A stretch of DNA of 64,000 nucleotides, from assembly GCF_039871975.1 (NCBI RefSeq), contig NZ_JBDPLL010000001.1. One strand, written 5' to 3'. The DNA comes from Trichormus_B sp936914905 (GTDB lineage Bacteria > Cyanobacteriota > Cyanobacteriia > Cyanobacteriales > Nostocaceae). Below are positions 47,346 through 57,532 of the stretch, piece after piece; position 1 is the first letter of the stretch, and every line of letters starts with the position of its first letter. The translations under genes were made by a program, and so were the position numbers. The notes under the pieces were generated by a model that saw nothing but the letters and a program-made list of their open reading frames with translations, was not told the DNA's origin and did not search any database.

Positions 47346-48062
47346 TCAAACAGGAGGTTTGCTACTATCCAGTAGTTGCATTTGCAATGCATCCAAGATT
47401 TGTAAAATATTTAAGGCCGCTTCTCGAATTACTGCTTCTTCTTCCCTACTCAATAGAAGTCCTAAACATTCAACAACTTCTTTCTGTACTGAAAGATAAA
47501 CTTGTTTACGAGTGCTAAATTTAGCCAATTGACGCACAGCAATCAAACGCTTTAATGAATCTGTTTCTGTAAAATTGTTCAACAACTGGTCAAAAGATTT
47601 TTCCTCTCGATTTCCCTGAAGGCTAAAAATTTGCCAAACCAACAAAATTAAAGTTAGCATCGTCCCCACACCTTGGAGAATAGTTGCAACAGCCAGCCAA
47701 TGACTTAGGGAATCAACCCAGATTTCAGCAGCTATATAACTAATAACAGTCGCAATACCACCACTTGTAACAGCTAAAGCCAACGGACTATTGGCACTAT
47801 TTAAAGACCTGCGTATTTCTAACCAACTTAGTTGCCAGTTCCACTTAGGTATTGAGTAAGCCACAAGCATTACTACAATACCAACAGCAAGTGCTAACAA
47901 CAACTTCTAGTTCCAAAATAGCATAGCAGCGATGATTGTCAAGAAGCCAAGAATACTTCCAGGTTCAAAAAAATGCTTTAAATTTCGCTGCCTTGGGCTT
48001 CCTATCTTGATCTCTGGAAACTGGTTAATTAATTGCCGCCAAGAAGACGAGGCCTTTACCAC
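47346..48062 (-). pseudogene. membrane protein of unknown family with one amber codon
   Basis: GTG at 48062 opens VVKASSSWRQLINQFPEIKI, FFEPGSILGFLTIIAAMLFWN, then TAG at 47909-47907. The same frame goes on as KLLLALAVGIVVMLVAYSIP, SPLALAVTSGGIATVISYIA, LQGVGTMLTLILLVWQIF and a helical tail (FDQLLNNFTETDSLKRLIAV, REAALNILQILDALQMQLL) to 47346, 238 codons in all. Three or four membrane helices are evident. The only defect is the amber codon, which would have been TGG or CAG. The downstream 185 residues could still be made from a new start. Confidence 0.7.
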
Positions 48063-48312
48063 AATTTTTTACCTATTTGACTACAAAACGACTTAATCAG
48101 TTATCAGTTATCAGTCTCTTCACTATTTCCTAATTTAACTGCTCAGATTACAGAGGTGTGGCGAACCCCATAATTAAAATCAGGGTTCAAATCAGGACAT
48201 TGTATTTCTGGTGTCGTGCGTCTCGAACTACATTTTTTTCTCCATCAATAAATCACGAGGCGTCCTGAACAAGGCGTCCTGAACGAAGTGAAGGATCTCG
48301 GCTTTGTAGTTT

Positions 48313-48720
48313 TTAGGGTGTGGGAAAAACTATCTTTCCGTATACCCCACACCCTACTTTCGGTGAAAGAGAACAACAAAACTTAAATTCATTAAGGGTG
48401 AAGTGGCCATCAAAACAACAGAAGCTCACTTTTTGAATGTAATTTCCTCTTACAGATAGGATAGTATTTGGAGGTATGTCCAACCCAGAACTTACAATAT
48501 TACCAGCAGGGAGAACTGATTTATCCAGTAATTTATCATCTTCGTCGTAGGCATCAACAAGCAATCGCTGTGAGCCAGTTACTAAGGTAGTAACCCAGTT
48601 AACAGGACGTAAGAAAACAACTTCTAAGAATCCGTTTTTGGGAGATCCTATTAAAAGGTTTAGTCCTGAGTGGCTTGGAAAAGCTGGATTTGACGGTTGT
48701 ACAGCTAAACAATTTTTTTA
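48313..48720 (-). pseudogene. fragment of a secreted beta-sandwich protein
   Basis: The open frame reads NPAFPSHSGLNLLIGSPKNG, FLEVVFLRPVNWVTTLVTGS, QRLLVDAYDEDDKLLDKSVL, DIPPNTILSVRGNYIQKVSF and CFDGHFTLNEFKF, then runs into unrelated residues and a stop at 48313. It looks like the beta-sandwich domain common in cyanobacterial secreted proteins. Neither a start codon nor a signal peptide is visible. Confidence 0.5.
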
Positions 48721-48782
48721 AAAAATGCCGTATCGTTTAAATTGGGTGTCTACTCTTTCATAGGATTTCAAATGTCAAAATT

Positions 48783-48950
48783 TCAATGAATCTGTCTAAG
48801 TAAAACTACTTGCTTGGCATAAAAATCTTCATAAAATAGATCCTCCCCTAAAGAAATAATAATTTGGTTAGGTACATCAGAGCTATCAAGCTGGTTACCC
48901 TTTTCTAGCTTTTGTAATTCTTCTAATTGAAGAGTAGCTTGATTTACCAT
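48783..48950 (-). CDS. hypothetical 55-residue protein
   Basis: ATG at 48950 to TGA at 48783 encodes MVNQATLQLEELQKLEKGNQ, PNQIIISLGEDLFYEDFYAK and QVVLLRQIH. It is a complete small frame with ordinary composition (helical start, acidic middle, no membrane segment). I do not recognise the family. It may be a real small gene or the tail of a longer lost one. No Shine-Dalgarno sequence is obvious. Confidence 0.4.
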   Translation of the reverse strand: MVNQATLQLEELQKLEKGNQLDSSDVPNQIIISLGEDLFYEDFYAKQVVLLRQIH

Positions 48951-49394
48951 GATACCCAGCTTTAGTATTCTTGGACAGTAACCACGTCGATAAAATATCT
49001 CTTATTTTAGTATATACAAATAGAATCAGTAATGCAGATTTATTTCAGCTTTCCAGCTATCTTTAATGCTCAGAGTTAACGGTGATTTTCCTGTTAGGCT
49101 ACCATAAAAACCACATAGGTATCCATTAGTATTGTTATATCCAGTCCTATCAAAAAACTTTATTGCCTGGTAGTTTCAACATAATTTATCTGTTTGATTA
49201 AAAAATCAACACAAAATCTTTATAAGTCATTTCGTAATTTTACATTTCCTTAATCTAATAAGAGTCAGAAGTTCTGGTGTGGTTAGTTGGGTGATAATCA
49301 ATAAGAGTGAGGAGTTTACCGGAATCAGTCAGCACTTTGGCGCAACCTCGGTGCTAAAAATACTCTTTAGTCAAAAGAATCACAAAGAATATTT
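48951..49394. other. intergenic region upstream of alpha/beta hydrolase
   Basis: No coding or RNA feature recognised over about 440 bases. It contains the promoter region of the hydrolase at 49395. Confidence 0.4.
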
Positions 49395-50291
49395 ATGTTG
49401 CAATTACTGGGATTTGAGCAACGCTTCATCAATACCTCGTTGGGTAAGATGGTATACCATACTGCTACTGACTCACCTTGGCAGGATGAAAGTACAAAAC
49501 CTGACAGGGAAACTTTGCTATTTTTGCATGGTTTTGGTGGTGGGTCTTCTAGTTATGAATGGTCGAAAGTATTTCCTGCTTTTGCAGCTGAATATCGGGT
49601 GATTGCACCAGATTTAATTGGTTGGGGTAGGTCTGAACATCCACAACGCAATTACAAAATTGAGGATTATTTAACGACAATTCGCGAATTTATTGAAGAA
49701 ACCTGCACAGGGAGAGTGATGGTTGTCGCCTCTTCTCTGACGGCGGCGTTTGTCATTAGAGTCGCAATTTCCCGTCCAGATTTATTTAAGTCTTTAGTTC
49801 TAGTTAGTCCAGCAGGACTTTCGGATTTTGGGCAAGACTACTCCCGCAGTTTTTTTGCCCAGTTAGTTAGCGTGCCTTTGGTTGATCGGTTACTGTATAG
49901 TACGGGAATTGCTACTGATGCGGGGATTCGCAGTTTTTTAGAGCGGCGGCAATTTGCCTACTCTAATCGAGTCTATCAAGAGATAGTAGATGCCTATTTA
50001 CAATCTGCCCAGGAACCGAATGCTGAATATGCAGCACTATCTTTTGTCCGTGGAGATTTGTGCTTTGATTTGTCTCTTTACATTCAAGAGTTAACAACTC
50101 CCACTGCTATTATTTGGGGACAGAAATCACAATTTACTGCTCCAGAAATTGGTCGGCGATTTGCGGAAATTAATCCCCAAGCTATTCGATATTTTCAATC
50201 TTTGGAAAATGTGGGATTAACACCGCAATTAGAATTACCGGCGGTAACAATTGGATTAATTTGTAAGTTTTTAACTTTGTTAAATGTGTAA
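49395..50291 (+). CDS. alpha/beta fold hydrolase
   Basis: 298 residues. LLFLHGFGGGSSSYEWSKVF gives the oxyanion loop (HGFGG), DLIGWGRSEHP the strand-4 turn, and VMVVASSLTAAFVIRVAISR the nucleophile elbow in the degenerate form A-S-S-L-T. SPAGLSDFG and TAIIWGQKSQF follow, the latter where the acid loop is expected. The general acid-His region (LENVGLTPQLELPAV) has lost the usual His, so activity is uncertain. Homologues are common in cyanobacteria near chlorophyll or lipid genes, but no substrate can be named. Confidence 0.75.
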   Translation: MLQLLGFEQRFINTSLGKMVYHTATDSPWQDESTKPDRETLLFLHGFGGGSSSYEWSKVFPAFAAEYRVIAPDLIGWGRSEHPQRNYKIEDYLTTIREFIEETCTGRVMVVASSLTAAFVIRVAISRPDLFKSLVLVSPAGLSDFGQDYSRSFFAQLVSVPLVDRLLYSTGIATDAGIRSFLERRQFAYSNRVYQEIVDAYLQSAQEPNAEYAALSFVRGDLCFDLSLYIQELTTPTAIIWGQKSQFTAPEIGRRFAEINPQAIRYFQSLENVGLTPQLELPAVTIGLICKFLTLLNV

Positions 50292-50345
50292 TTGGGCATC
50301 GGGGACTGGGTAATGGGTAATGGGTAATTACCCATTACCAAAATA

Positions 50346-50879
50346 CTATTTATCTTTTAAGCGAATATCAATTACGGAAGCGTTAAAGTTATAGTTAAAA
50401 CCTTCCAATTCAAAAGGCATCCCGATTTTTACTTTACTATTACCTAGAACTGGCCCGTTGTCGGTAACTTGAGCTTTTCCTTCTAAAGTCAAGAGAAAAT
50501 CTGTACTAAAATTATTTACTCTAGGATCTATTAATTCTTTAACTGAACCATCTGGTTGAGGAACAGTAATAGTCCTTTCGAGTTGTTGAATGGATTTAAT
50601 TCCTATTTGACCATAGGGTTGATTGCGGATAATGACATTTGTTTTACCGCCTTTGCTAAATCCTTGTTTAAATAATTGTTCAGGATCGCGGATGTTTAAA
50701 CCACGCACTACTAAGTCTACTTCTATAGGTAGTGTTTTTGTACCGACTTGAGCTACAGAACCGGAAGTTCCGGGAAAGATAAAGATACCAATTATCACTA
50801 GCAAGATTACCAGCGCAGCACCTAAATCGAGTAAGTTTATTTTGCCGAATAACCGACCTTTGGAATCTAAAATAGGCAT
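50346..50879 (-). CDS. DUF4330 domain protein
   Basis: 177 residues. The start MPILDSKGRLFGKINLLDLG and the single N-terminal membrane helix (AALVILLVIIGIFIFPG) are typical of DUF4330. The soluble part (PIEVDLVVRGLNIRDPEQLF, VIIRNQPYGQIGIKSIQQLE, DFLLTLEGKAQVTDNGPVLG, KVKIGMPFELEGFNYNF) would lie outside the cytoplasm. Function unknown; widespread in cyanobacteria. Intact. Confidence 0.85.
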   Translation of the reverse strand: MPILDSKGRLFGKINLLDLGAALVILLVIIGIFIFPGTSGSVAQVGTKTLPIEVDLVVRGLNIRDPEQLFKQGFSKGGKTNVIIRNQPYGQIGIKSIQQLERTITVPQPDGSVKELIDPRVNNFSTDFLLTLEGKAQVTDNGPVLGNSKVKIGMPFELEGFNYNFNASVIDIRLKDK

Positions 50880-51304
50880 AACAAGTTTTTGGAAATTTAA
50901 AGAGAAGTAAACTCAGGTTGTATTTGGTAATAACTCAAAACGCCTAGACTGTGCAGTTATGCGAACGTTTATCACGTCTGTGAATTTATGGTTGATGATA
51001 AAATAGGCTGAAAACCATAATAGCAGGGATGAAAGCCAATTAAGGCGTAAACGCCTCAGTGGTTTAATGATTATAGTAGAAAGCAACAGGGAAGGGTAAT
51101 TAACCTGTCTAAACGCCCTTTTACTGCCTAATATGCAAACGCTGCACTGCTATTGGCTGCCTCTTTCTGAGGAGCTTCGCTAACAAGTCGGGAAACCCGC
51201 CCAATGCAGTGCTTGATCTTAACAACTAAAATCTTGCTGTTTCTACTTCGTAACGTATCGCCTTTCTCAAAGATCCCACTCATTGGCATTAAACTAAAAG
51301 GGTA

Positions 51305-51342
51305 TATCTTAACATAAAAATAATTCTGCAAGAGGTTTATTA
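51305..51342. mobile_element. solo MITE-A end
   Basis: aaaaataattctgcaagagg plus tttatta matches the end of MITE-A (ttaattctgcaagaggtctaa) with one substitution in the terminal repeat. No partner end is seen within 500 bases. Confidence 0.5.
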
Positions 51343-51414
51343 GAGTTTTTCAAGTAAAAAAGCCCAATTGTCATTACGTAGGCGTAGCCTTCCCATAGGG
51401 TATGGAAAGGAGGA

Positions 51415-51526
51415 GATTGAATCAATCTAAAAGTGATGGCCATCACGCACCGCAATACGTTTATTCTAAGTGCACTCGCTGAACCAAGAATCCCTACATC
51501 TTTAAGTTGGGGAGTGTCAAAAACTG
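51415..51526 (+). mobile_element. solitary IS200/IS605-type right end (TnpB guide-RNA scaffold-like)
   Basis: The stretch ctgaaccaagaatccctaca followed by tctttaagttggggagtgtcaaaa has the hairpin-plus-GTGTCAA layout typical of the right ends of TnpB-carrying IS200/IS605 elements in Nostoc. No tnpB frame survives upstream. In active elements this end forms the 3' scaffold of the guide RNA. Here it is likely a relic. Confidence 0.45.
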
Positions 51527-51553
51527 AATTCCCACCCTGTTAACTTTCAATTA

Positions 51554-51928
51554 TCAACTGTCACCAGCTTTCAATCGTGTAGATTTAAAAATCTCCGTAT
51601 CACCTTTTTTCACGATCAGGGTTGATTCGCCATTTCCGTCTTCTGTAATTGGTTGTTCTAAGATGTAGATATAATCTCCATTTATCCACCCTGTAACATA
51701 TTGACTATCTCGACAGAAAATTTTACGCCCTGTTAATTCAATAAACTTACCTTTTACATCACATACTTTACAACTAATATTTCCTGTATTATTAACTCCC
51801 GTCCAAGAGTCGTGAGCATCTGTTGTAATTGTCTATTCACCATTACTTACAGTTTGGGTTTTATTATTTGCATAAGAAAATTTCTCGGCTGATATTTCTC
51901 GACTGATAACCTCATTCCCTAAACTCAT
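51554..51928 (-). pseudogene. hypothetical protein with one amber codon
   Basis: ATG at 51928 begins MSLGNEVISREISAEKFSYA, then NKTQTVSNGE and TAG at codon 32. The same frame continues TITTDAHDSWTGVNNTGNIS, CKVCDVKGKFIELTGRKIFC, VTGWINGDYIYILEQPITED and TLIVKKGDTEIFKSTRLK to TGA at 51554, 125 codons in total. It may begin further upstream (SSKPKTVTSAT is in frame). Family not recognised. The amber codon probably replaced a Trp TGG. Confidence 0.6.
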
Positions 51929-51966
51929 GGTTGCTGATGTAACAGTTTTAGGTTTAGACGATTTTT

Positions 51967-52480
51967 TTATTCTAAAACTTCCATTTTGGTAAATATATAT
52001 TCTTGCCAAGTTTTTCCACATGGTTCAGAACTTTGACAATCACTTACTGATTCTATTGTGTAAACAGCGCGTACTGGCTTATTTAAGAATTTTCCTTCTT
52101 CTGCACAAATATCAAAACTTGTACCTACTCAATTTTCAATACCTGTTTATCTACTAAGGTGACATAGTGACATAACATAGTAAATCACCATTCAGTAATT
52201 CTTTAATCGTCCCATTTTGTGGCTGTTTCGCTAATTCTTCAGTAGATTTTAGATTTTTTTAGTAATACTGTTAAGGTTTGAAGAAGTAGATTCTGTCTCA
52301 ATATTCGTTTCTGTTCTACCTGAATTTTCTGTTACAGATTCTGGGGAAGTTTCCGGTTAAGACTGTACAACACTATTAGTAGATTGTGCTGTTATTGTGC
52401 TATTTGGTGAATTACTACAACTAACAAGCGAGATGTAGGAAAGAATTAAATAAATTGTAGTAATTAAATTTCCTATTAGC
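51967..52480 (-). pseudogene. lipoprotein pseudogene
   Basis: Minus-strand pieces read ITTIYLILSYISLVSCSNSP (lipobox LVSC with a signal helix), a Ser/Thr/Glu-rich linker with TAA after VVQS, then KQPQNGTIKELLNGDLLCYV. After stops comes GTSFDICAEEGKFLNKPVRA, VYTIESVSDCQSSEPCGKTW and EYIFTKMEVLE and a stop at 51967. Conserved cysteine pairs suggest a small disulfide-bonded domain. At least three stops and two frameshifts. It lies directly downstream of the mtnA remnant. Confidence 0.6.
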
Positions 52481-52487
52481 TTGTAAT

Positions 52488-53530
52488 TTAAAGTCCTTGT
52501 TTTAACTGAGATTTTACCAACTCACCAGGAGCAAAAGCACCATTTTCTGTAAAAATGGCTGTAATTGAATCTCCGGGAGTGACATCAAAAGCAGGGTTAT
52601 AAAATTCCACTCCTGAAGGTGTAAGAATAGTGTGACCAACTTGATAAATTTCTGCTGGATGACGTTCTTCAATGGGAATTTGACTACCTTCGGCTAAAGC
52701 AAAATCAATGGTAGAAATAGGTGCAGCAACGAAGAACGGAATATTATGGGCTTTAGCAACAATTGCTAAACTGTAAGTACCGATTTTATTAGCAGCGTCC
52801 CCATTTGCACCAATTCTATCAGCACCGACCATAACTGCATCAATAAAACGTTGTTTCATGCAGTGTGCGGCCATATTATAAGTAATAACTCTAACAGGAA
52901 TTCCCTCTTGTACACATTCCCAAGCGGTGAGTTTTGCACCTTGTAAACGGGGACTAGTTTCATGTGCAAATACTCGTGTTGATCTTCCTTCTTTCCAAGC
53001 GGAACGCACTACACCCAATCCCAATGCAGTACCATAACCAGCAGTTGCTAAAGCACCGGGGTTACAGTGAGTAAGTATGGTTAATTTTTCGGGAGTTTTC
53101 GGTAAAGCTTCTAAACCATGATCACCTATTTGTTGACAGGTTTGGATATCTTCAGGGTTGATAGTTTGGGCAGTTTCTAGGAGAATTTGTTTAATTTCTA
53201 CGATTGTTCCTAAACTTTCATAGGCAGTTTACATCATTCTACCTATAGCCTAAAATAAGTTTACTGCTGTGGTACGGGTATAATGCAATAACTGGGCAAC
53301 TTTTTCTAAACGGGTTAAAAACTCTTGTCTGTCACTAGTGTCAATTTCCCTTGCACCCAAATATATACCAATCGCCGACGCACCTCTAACAATCATAGTT
53401 CTGATTGCTTAAGCCATGTCTTCACTGCCGTGAATTTCTACCACAGCATACTCATTTGGTAAGCGGGTTTGGTCGATTAGTAAAACTGAGTTATTTTTCC
53501 AAACAACAGGGTAAAGGATAAATTGGTGAT
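52488..53530 (-). pseudogene. mtnA: methylthioribose-1-phosphate isomerase with three internal stops
   Basis: The frame is continuous, without shifts, from VVWKNNSVLLIDQTRLPNEY (about 53510) to QLKQGL at 52488, and is interrupted only by three stops. They are TAA in DMA-AIRTMIVRGASAIG, TAG in NLF-AIGRMM and TAA just after it (normally Trp and Lys). The rest is well kept: ILTHCNPGALATAGYGTALG, VFAHETSPRLQGAKLTAWE (catalytic Cys region altered by position only), DAVMVGADRIGANGDAANKI (catalytic Asp), NIPFFVAAPISTIDFAL, and IEERHPAEI. MtnA converts MTR-1-P to MTRu-1-P in the methionine salvage pathway. No convincing start codon is found near 53530. Confidence 0.88.
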
Positions 53531-53639
53531 TAGTAATTCGTAGTTGGTAATTGGTGATTCGTAGTTCGTAATTCGTAATTGGTTAAGAGTTATTCTCCAG
53601 TTCCCAGTTCCCAGTCCCCAATTCACATCTCCTACTACT

Positions 53640-55659
53640 GTGGGAAATGCGCGATCATTATAGCAACTTTAGGGTGATTATGTGCGATCGCTTCGGGAAC
53701 ATGACCAAGTAGTGAAAATATTTAGCCTTTTTGTGCTACTGAGCCATTTAACACCAAATAAATCATTAGGTTTCAATAACAGCGACACTTCTGTGACAAA
53801 ATTACCCCCCACTTTTGGTACAGGTGTATCCGCTGGTAGTATCCCCTCACTTAAATCAATATTTACTCCTTTGGAGGGGATGACTTATAAAAGTTGTAAG
53901 GATGCTTTGAGTTCTGTTGCTAAGGTCATGGCTAATATGATGCTTTGTGCAAAGCAACTACTTTTGGCTTGTTGACTGGTGAAGGCTAAAAATACTAGTC
54001 ATTTATATTCAATAGGTAAGGGAAAGCGAGTTACTAATATAAGTACAGAACTGGGTTGGACAATTTTATCAATCACACCACTAAATAAGTTTTCTTGGTA
54101 AGTAGAGTAACCCTTCCATCCACAGACTATGACACTGGTTTGTTTTTCTTATGCTACCCTTGCAATTCCTTTACCAATTGATTCATCAATTCTACTAAGA
54201 GTTATAACTTTGATAACTGCTGCATGGGCAATTATTTCTGCGGTGGAAAGTAATTGATTTTGTCTAGCTTTATCTGCTGGAGAAATCAGTTCACCTGCTT
54301 CAATTAAAATGTGGAGAGGTAATAATCTACAGGTGGCGGATTTTGCTAATATCATGGCTAATTTTAACAGGTTATCTTCTGTATTTGGATTAGCAACTAG
54401 AACTAAAACGTGATCACCTAATTTTCGACCTTAACTTTTTGATTAGTAGCATCTTCTGGTTTTAGTTTTTTCCCCACTTTGCTGTCTCCTAAGGAGACGC
54501 AATACAGGTAACTAAAACCATGGTAATTTTACCACTCACTGTTAATTGATCTACCAATTTGATGTTGTAAGCAAGGGTAATTGTAGCCAAGGTAGAAGCA
54601 GCTTGTGCCACCGATAATCCAAACATTACCATCACCCTATCAAATTTAAATGCAAGTAATTTAGCCGCACCCCCAGCAGGTAGGTATTTAGCGATAATGG
54701 CAACTGTCAGCATCACACCAGATACTATTAAGGATTTTGGTTCTTGAATCAGAATTCTGGGATTTACCAACATTCCCACCGAAATTAGAAAAAATGGCAT
54801 AATAAATAGAGTATTACTAACAAATTGAATCCGATTAATTAAAGGACTAAGTTGGGGTATCAATTGGCTAATAGCGACTCCCACTAAAAAGCCGCCAATA
54901 ATAGGTTCAATTTGGACTATATCTGCCCCATAGGAAACTACAAATAAAGTAGCCAGAACAAAAGTAAATTCTGCCCCTTAATCATGTCCGAATTTGCGAA
55001 AAAACCACTTTCCCAAGCGAGGAACACCCCAGGGGGTAAGGAAGGCATAAATAATCAGTGAAGGAATTAAAAATAACCAAAACTGGAATATTAAACTATC
55101 TTGATGCGCCCTTACTACTACTGCTAATAGTAATAGTGCCAAAACATTAGTGATTAAAGTGCCACCAGCAGTAGTAGTTAAAACTTGTGATCGGATGATT
55201 CCCAGTTTACTGACTATAGGTAATACCAGCAAGGTATGGGAAGCAAAACAAGAACCGACTAAAATCGGACGTAAAAATCCGTAACCAATTGCTAACATTA
55301 TCCCCCGTACCCAATATCATTGGGACAGCAAATGTCAATAAACCAAAAATCAACGCCTTATCTGCGTTATGTTTCATCTCATCCAGGCTGGTTTCCAATC
55401 CTGCCATGAACATGAGAAACAATAAACCAACTGTATCTAAAAGAACAATTGTGTTATCCCGTGCGAACAGTCCCAAGCCATTAGGCCCAACTATTACCCC
55501 TGCCAGTATTAACCCCACAATTCCCGGTAGGTGCATTTTTTCAGAAAATAGGGGTGCAATCAGCATAATCCCCAAAATCACCGAAAATATGGGTACAGGT
55601 TCTTTAATGGGCGTAGCAACAATGGCAGGGAGGAAAAACCTAATAGCATCTGCTTTCAT
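53640..55659 (-). pseudogene. cation:proton antiporter (CPA2) with UspA tail, pseudogene
   Basis: ATG at 55659 starts a transporter with many membrane helices: LAGVIVGPNGLGLFARDNTI, LLFLMFMAGLETSLDEMKHN. A frameshift follows at 55300, then LRPILVGSCFASHTLLVLPI, TTTAGGTLITNVLALLLLAV, a TAA after FFRKFGHD, FTFVLATLFVVSYGADIVQI, EPIIGGFLVGVAISQLIPQL and FGLSVAQAASTLATITLAYN. After a stop near 54489 the C-terminal universal-stress domains appear in pieces (DHVLVLVANPNTEDNLLKLA, VIVCGWKGYSTYQENLFSGV, IAHNHPKVAIMIAHF). At least two frameshifts and three stops. Such proteins exchange Na+ or K+ for H+. Confidence 0.85.
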
Positions 55660-55809
55660 AGATATATTTAGGTATTACGTTGGCACTCCACTAAAATATC
55701 TAGTAGCTTCTCAAAACACAAACCCCTTTGGTTACTATATATTTGGATATATTTTTACAAATTAGGCAAATTCTCCCGTCCAAGAATTTATTGAAGTTGG
55801 TAAACACTT

Positions 55810-57459
55810 ATGAGTGAATCCTTATTTAGTATTAAAAATTTGCGTGTAGCTTATCCACAACGTCACCAAGAAGAAGTAAGTTGGGCGGTTGATGATGTAT
55901 CTTTTACCCTCCAATCTGGTGAAAGAATGGGTTTGGTAGGAGAGTCCGGTTGTGGTAAATCTACAATCGGACGGGCAGTAATGCGTTTATTACCCTCCTC
56001 TAGTCAGCTAGAAGGACAACTACTGTTTCGTAGGCAGTCAGTATTAAATTTAACATCTGATCAGCTGAGAAAATTTCGAGGTGAAGCTGTGGCTTTAATT
56101 TTTCAAGACCCGATGACACGCCTTGATCCGTTAATGACTATTGGTAATCATTGTATAGGAACTCTACAAGCACATTCCCCAGAATTATCAACACAGCAAG
56201 CAAAAGTAAAAGCTTTAGCAACTTTAGAAAAAGTGAAAATTCCTGCTAATCGCTGGAATCAGTACCCCCATGAGTTTAGTGGCGGGATGCGTCAACGAGT
56301 TGCGATCGCACTAGCCTTACTTCTTAATCCTAAACTAATTGTTGCTGATGAACCTACAACTAGTTTAGATGTAACCATCTCTACCCAGATTTTACAAGAA
56401 TTGACGCGATTGTGTGCAGAGGAAAACATGGGATTATTATTAATTTCCCATGATTTGGCAATGGTCGCCGAATATTGTGATCGCATTGGTGTTATGTATC
56501 ATGGCAAAATGGTAGAAATGGGAACAACATCATCTGTATTTAGTAATCCCCAACATGAATATACCCAATATCTATTAAAGGCAGCTTTACATATACAGGC
56601 AGTTTATGAAGTTGAAAGTCAGTCCCCATTACCCATTATCAATCATCAATCACCAATTTTAAAAATTACAGAACTCAAACAATATTACACCATTGAACCT
56701 AATTTTATTGAACGTCTATTTAAAGGATCAGGTCAAACAATTAAAGCTGTAGATGGCATTGACTTAGAATTATATCCAGGCGAGATATTAGGACTAGTAG
56801 GAGAATCTGGTTGTGGGAAAAGTACACTTTCCAGAACAATCTTACAATTAATTCGTCCTACATCTGGAAAAGTCGAGTTTTTAGGACAAGAATTAACTAA
56901 AATATCGCAGCCAGAAATCCGTTCTTCTCGCCGACAAATACAAATGATATTTCAAGATACTCATGCTTGTTTAAATCCAGCTATGACTGTGGGAAAAAGT
57001 ATAGCTGATCCTTTATTAATTCACAATTTAGCGAATGCTAAAAAAGCCAAAGAAAAGGTTCTGTGGATGTTAGAGAAAGTCGGATTAACACCAGCAGAAC
57101 TTTATTATCAACGCTATCCATCTGACTTATCTGGAGGACAACAACAACGAGTTGCGATCGCACGGGCTTTAATTACTCGTCCTAAACTGGTAATATGTGA
57201 TGAACCCGTAAGTATGCTAGATGCAAGTGTACAGACACAAGTTCTAGATTTGATGTTGCAATTAAAAGCCGAATTAGAGTTAACTTACTTGTTTATCACC
57301 CATGATTTATGGTTAGCGAGATTTTTGTGCGATCGCATCGCCGTTATGAATGGTGGTAAAATAGTTGAACTAGGTCGCACCAAAGAAATTTTCGCCGATC
57401 CCCAACATCCCTACACTAAAACCCTCCTAGCTGCTGCACCTTTATTAGCCAAGGTTTAA
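55810..57459 (+). CDS. ABC transporter protein with two fused ATPase domains (dipeptide/oligopeptide type)
   Basis: 549 residues holding two complete ATPases. The first (about 1-255) has Walker A GESGCGKSTIGRAVMRLLPS, signature EFSGGMRQRVAIALALLLNP and Walker B LIVADEPTTSLDVT. The second (about 290-549) has GESGCGKSTLSRTILQLIRP, LSGGQQQRVAIARALITRP and LVICDEPVSMLDASVQTQ. This DppD-DppF-type fusion (like YejF) energises uptake of peptides or similar solutes. No permease or binding-protein gene is adjacent, so partners are elsewhere. Intact and followed by the methyltransferase gene after 73 bases of dispersed repeat. Confidence 0.92.
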   Translation: MSESLFSIKNLRVAYPQRHQEEVSWAVDDVSFTLQSGERMGLVGESGCGKSTIGRAVMRLLPSSSQLEGQLLFRRQSVLNLTSDQLRKFRGEAVALIFQDPMTRLDPLMTIGNHCIGTLQAHSPELSTQQAKVKALATLEKVKIPANRWNQYPHEFSGGMRQRVAIALALLLNPKLIVADEPTTSLDVTISTQILQELTRLCAEENMGLLLISHDLAMVAEYCDRIGVMYHGKMVEMGTTSSVFSNPQHEYTQYLLKAALHIQAVYEVESQSPLPIINHQSPILKITELKQYYTIEPNFIERLFKGSGQTIKAVDGIDLELYPGEILGLVGESGCGKSTLSRTILQLIRPTSGKVEFLGQELTKISQPEIRSSRRQIQMIFQDTHACLNPAMTVGKSIADPLLIHNLANAKKAKEKVLWMLEKVGLTPAELYYQRYPSDLSGGQQQRVAIARALITRPKLVICDEPVSMLDASVQTQVLDLMLQLKAELELTYLFITHDLWLARFLCDRIAVMNGGKIVELGRTKEIFADPQHPYTKTLLAAAPLLAKV

Positions 57460-57532
57460 TATCATTAGTTATTAGTCACTAGGAAAATTACTCCCTCATC
57501 TCCCTCATCTTCCCCAATCCCCAAATTAAATA

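Larger units (their letters stand above)
50880..51553. other. repeat-rich intergenic region
   Basis: No gene is recognised. It holds a palindromic dispersed repeat (gaggagcttcgctaacaagt, about 51167-51186), a lone MITE-A end and an IS605-type right end, both listed separately. Confidence 0.5.

Noticed and set aside
49279..49602. 107-codon plus-strand frame overlapping the alpha/beta hydrolase start
   Set aside because: It overlaps in another frame the better-supported hydrolase gene that begins at 49395 with family motifs.
53682..53975. 97-codon plus-strand frame
   Set aside because: It is antisense to the UspA-like tail of the antiporter pseudogene, which carries recognisable motifs on the minus strand.
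55289..55765. 158-codon plus-strand frame
   Set aside because: Antisense shadow of the antiporter pseudogene N-terminal half.
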